This document shows, piece by piece, positions 23,294 through 25,615 of a stretch of DNA of 25,615 bases. The notes under the pieces were generated by a model. That model had not been told where the DNA came from. It was given only the letters and a program-made list of their open reading frames with translations, and searched no databases. Numbering within the stretch: the stretch's first letter is position 1; each line of letters begins with the position of its first letter. The position numbers were made by a program, and so were the translations under genes. The stretch is taken from the NCBI GenBank assembly GCA_001247695.2, contig LGRX02027907.1, forward strand, positions 1-25,615. Reading direction: 5' to 3'. This DNA is from Cymbomonas tetramitiformis. Lineage: Eukaryota > Chlorophyta > Pyramimonadophyceae > Pyramimonadales > Pyramimonadaceae.

Positions 23294-23515
23294 ACACTTA
23301 ATCAAAATGCTCAGATTTTGTACCCTGATTTATCCACATTTCATATTGAATTGATTGTTGATGATTATATCAAAAGACCAAAACTATATGACGATATGTA
23401 TAATGGAAATATTGAATTACCTTTACCATTGAATAGAGATTCAAAGGAAGATATTGAAATGAATAAAAACTATATTGATATTATAAATAGAGATAGTCAT
23501 GAGTGTAATATCTGA
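23294..23515 (+). pseudogene. In-frame continuation after TGA, possible lost C terminus
   Basis: Directly after the lipase TGA the same frame stays open for 73 codons and has no ATG of its own near its start. It contains FHIELIVDDYIKRPKLYDDM and an acidic Asn-rich end, and overlaps the penton start by 17 bases. It is either the former C-terminal part of the lipase protein, cut by a nonsense codon, or a small gene whose start was lost. No family is recognised. Confidence 0.35.
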
Positions 23516-24482
23516 ACGTACACTTTATTTATCAAGTGAAGACCTTTCATCGTTTGGTGATTCCAGAATTATCAATATCAATATACCAACACAATTAACA
23601 AACTATAAAAAAACAAACAAATTGAAAATAATTGTAAACAGTTTTTCGGCTGCAAAGACTTGGTATACCATTAATGAATATAATGGAATTTTCTATATTG
23701 CTAAAATAAATTCTGATAATTTGTATGAATGTAGAATACCTGATGGAAATTATACAGATTTAAATGATTTAAAATCGATTTTAGAAACAATTATCTTAGA
23801 TGTTCTTGTCGCCAACTTTGGGTTTGCAAGGCCTGCTGATAGCGTTGATGTTACTTACAATGCAATTTCGGGACGTTTTACGATTACACTTAGCAAACCT
23901 GCTCCCGATATTAAATTTGTTGCATTTTCAATAACCGGTGATTTTCAAGCAGTGCCAGGGAGTAATTTAGGTAATGCATTAAATAATATTTTTAATTCTC
24001 CCGGTAAATACAATGATGTAGACCAAGTCTTAGGCGGACAAACAAATAAATCAGTTGCCGGTTTAGCAGATTTTTCACAGATTAAAGATTTGTTTGACAT
24101 CGAAACCGTAAATGAAGTATTTATTTCCAAATTTCCCGGTAATTTGCAAACAAATGACGCTATTTATCTCAGAATTTCATCGTTGCCAACAAACAATTTA
24201 GAAAGCACTAACCTTTCCAATAATTCAAAAGAGAATGTTATTATTTCCGGTGATATTTTAGGGAAAATTTTGCTACCTTCAGATTTAACTAAACAATTTA
24301 TTACTTATTTAGATTACGATGAAAATTTTGCAATAGACATTCAAGCATCACAATTTACATTTCTTCGTATCACACTTACGGACAAAAAAGCAAGATTACT
24401 TCCTACCGCCGTTTCCCAAAATGGAATTGAACAGTCCATAAATTATGCATTATCTTTGAAATTAAAAGAATATGTGAATTAA
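23499..24482 (+). CDS. Penton-like minor capsid protein
   Basis: 327 residues, intact, ATG at 23499. The sequence is beta-rich throughout. The N terminus (SERTLYLSSEDLSSFGDSRIININIPTQL) states a typical virion-protein opening. The C-terminal region, ILGKILLPSDLTKQFITYLDY then FAIDIQASQFTFLRITLTDKKARLLP (about 255-305), resembles the single jelly-roll penton of Polintons, PLVs and virophages. That protein sits at the capsid five-fold vertices. Its position immediately before the MCP gene, with 27 bases between, is the usual neighbour order. It probably forms a morphogenesis operon-like unit with the MCP. The identification rests on fold character and context, not on a catalytic motif. Confidence 0.75.
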   Translation: MSVISERTLYLSSEDLSSFGDSRIININIPTQLTNYKKTNKLKIIVNSFSAAKTWYTINEYNGIFYIAKINSDNLYECRIPDGNYTDLNDLKSILETIILDVLVANFGFARPADSVDVTYNAISGRFTITLSKPAPDIKFVAFSITGDFQAVPGSNLGNALNNIFNSPGKYNDVDQVLGGQTNKSVAGLADFSQIKDLFDIETVNEVFISKFPGNLQTNDAIYLRISSLPTNNLESTNLSNNSKENVIISGDILGKILLPSDLTKQFITYLDYDENFAIDIQASQFTFLRITLTDKKARLLPTAVSQNGIEQSINYALSLKLKEYVN

Positions 24483-24484
24483 AA

Positions 24485-24503
24485 TTATATTATATATATT
24501 ATA
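24485..24503 (+). promoter_or_regulatory. TATA-like element before MCP
   Basis: TTATATTATATATATTATA ends 6 bases before the MCP start at 24510. It resembles the element before polB (5719-5736), so it may be a shared, very short-leader promoter; role inferred. Confidence 0.4.
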
Positions 24504-24509
24504 GAAAAA

Positions 24510-25615
24510 ATGTCTTTACCGTATAGTCTTGCATTTGGACTTCAAAAACTAAGTGGATATAGTACTCAATATTTTCGTCTTGAAACGACAAACTTGACCG
24601 AAGTAAATCCTTACGGTGTTATAACTTTGAATCTTCCAGTTAATGTTTTGTTTAATCTGAAAAGTTTAAGTATGCATTGTAAAGGTCGTGCTAACAATCC
24701 TGCCATAGCTTGTACGGACGCCGCAACCCAACCTGATTTAGTTATCACAACTTTGCCAAATGGAATCGAAAAATTGATTTCTCGTGTAGAAATTTACAGC
24801 GGCGGAATAGCTATTTCGAGTGGCATGAGTCAATATTCAACGGTATCAGCGGTTTTGGACAATCTTAAAACAACGTTGAATAAAGAAGTATCTTATCAAA
24901 GAGTTTTGAAAAATCAAGAAATAAATGTTAATACCGATAGTTATTATCAAGAAGAAAGACCATATATTTTGAATAATTTCCTACAATTTATAGGGGAATC
25001 TTCACCTGACTACCTAGATACTGCGTTACTTCCTAGTATTCAAATTCGTTTTTTTATGCATGGTCCGGAAGTTCTTGGAGCGTATCAAAAGTCCTTAGGA
25101 GCCGGAAATGGATTTAATGGAACCGCGGCTGCCGAACTTGCTGCAAAAGCGACATGGAAATTGATTGATTTGCATTTTACAATTGAAACAATTACATTTT
25201 CAAATGGTGTTTACGATAGTGCTGTCGAAAGAAAACTAAAAGAAGATTCATATATTGAGATGCCTTTCACTAATTATTTTACCTTTCAAGATACTCAAAC
25301 GGAAATGACTAAATCGAATCGATTCTCTTTGTCGGCACAATCTTTGGATATGTTATACGCTGTTCAAAGGCCTTCAAATTACAGTTCTGTTAATGAAGGT
25401 TTGCATAAAATTGATAACAAAATAGGTGCTACTTTCGTTCCAAGTTATTTTAGATTTTATTCTGGAGACATTCAATCTTTGCAATATAATGTCAACTCAA
25501 TTTATTATCCAAATTATCGTGCCACCGCTCTCGATGCTTTTAACTTGGTCACTATTGGTAAAGCTGATAATTATTCCGACGATTCAGGTTGTAAAGTTAA
25601 TTCTTTAGAAAATTG
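24510..25615 (+). CDS. Major capsid protein, double-jelly-roll type (5' part)
   Basis: ATG at 24510; 368 codons are open to the window edge, with the 3' end outside. The sequence begins MSLPYSLAFGLQKLSGYSTQ and is beta-rich with long loops (NPAIACTDAATQP; GPEVLGAYQK). Segments typical of PLV/Polinton capsids are VITLNLPVN-like strand patterns, ISRVEIYSGGIAI (about 94-106), a middle IQIRFFMHGPEV and LSAQSLDMLYAVQRPSNYSS (about 275-294). The size already seen and the penton neighbour point to the double-jelly-roll MCP that forms trimeric capsomers. It is not compared with any database; a different viral structural protein is a minor possibility. The frame is free of stops and frameshifts, unlike several enzyme genes in the window. 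Confidence 0.8.
   Translation, partial: MSLPYSLAFGLQKLSGYSTQYFRLETTNLTEVNPYGVITLNLPVNVLFNLKSLSMHCKGRANNPAIACTDAATQPDLVITTLPNGIEKLISRVEIYSGGIAISSGMSQYSTVSAVLDNLKTTLNKEVSYQRVLKNQEINVNTDSYYQEERPYILNNFLQFIGESSPDYLDTALLPSIQIRFFMHGPEVLGAYQKSLGAGNGFNGTAAAELAAKATWKLIDLHFTIETITFSNGVYDSAVERKLKEDSYIEMPFTNYFTFQDTQTEMTKSNRFSLSAQSLDMLYAVQRPSNYSSVNEGLHKIDNKIGATFVPSYFRFYSGDIQSLQYNVNSIYYPNYRATALDAFNLVTIGKADNYSDDSGCKVNSLEN

Noticed and set aside
21663..25615. Adenovirus-type maturation protease in the capsid block
   Set aside because: No His-Asp/Glu-Cys protease pattern was found; if present it lies beyond the right edge.

Overview
The window looks like eukaryotic DNA carrying endogenous virus-like elements of the Polinton/Maverick or polinton-like virus (PLV) type. 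The evidence is a protein-primed family B DNA polymerase (pPolB), a retroviral-type (rve) integrase, two A32/FtsK-HerA-type packaging ATPases, a penton-like minor capsid protein and the 5' part of a double-jelly-roll-type major capsid protein (MCP). Genes are intronless, tightly packed and very AT-rich, and use the standard genetic code. The host cannot be named from the sequence. An AT-rich fungus or protist would fit, and degenerate TTAGGG-like hexamer arrays suggest a genome with TTAGGG-type telomeres (inference).

Layout. (1) 1-1304: a 2OG-Fe(II) dioxygenase-like gene of TET/JBP flavour whose upstream reading frame holds two in-frame stops, then a 172-bp unit repeated twice. (2) 1515-2914: accessory island I, two leftward coiled-coil genes of visibly higher GC. 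(3) 3736-12387: core set A: ATPase, Lys-rich protein, small membrane protein, small 'YYKK' protein, pPolB, integrase, SSB-like protein and two small genes. (4) 12388-12676: non-coding repeat region with a perfect hairpin. (5) 12677-17596: core set B: the N-terminal half of a second pPolB, then paralogues of the same small genes, a SET-domain gene and a second ATPase. It lies in the opposite overall direction to set A. (6) 17648-18364: DNA methyltransferase. (7) 18625-21404: accessory island II, three higher-GC genes with Cys-rich or coiled-coil proteins, a 21-bp-phased motif array and flanking (TTAGAG)n-like arrays. (8) 21663-25615: morphogenesis block: small DUF5754-like protein, lipase-like gene, penton and MCP. 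The MCP runs off the right edge. No adenovirus-type cysteine protease is seen inside the window.

Together the genes make a plausible replication (pPolB, SSB-like), integration (integrase), packaging (ATPase) and capsid (penton, MCP) system. The chromatin- or DNA-modifying enzymes (methyltransferase, SET, dioxygenase) may act on host or element DNA. Sets A and B are two diverged, mutually inverted copies of one gene order, with individual genes flipped. About ten frameshifts, mostly in or near short A/T runs, break the integrase, both polymerases, the SET gene, the lipase and two small genes. ATPases, MTase, penton, MCP and the accessory genes remain open. This means either indel errors in the assembly or early decay. 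The least understood part is the pair of higher-GC islands, which share an exact 17-nt border motif and a Cys motif and match no family I recognise.
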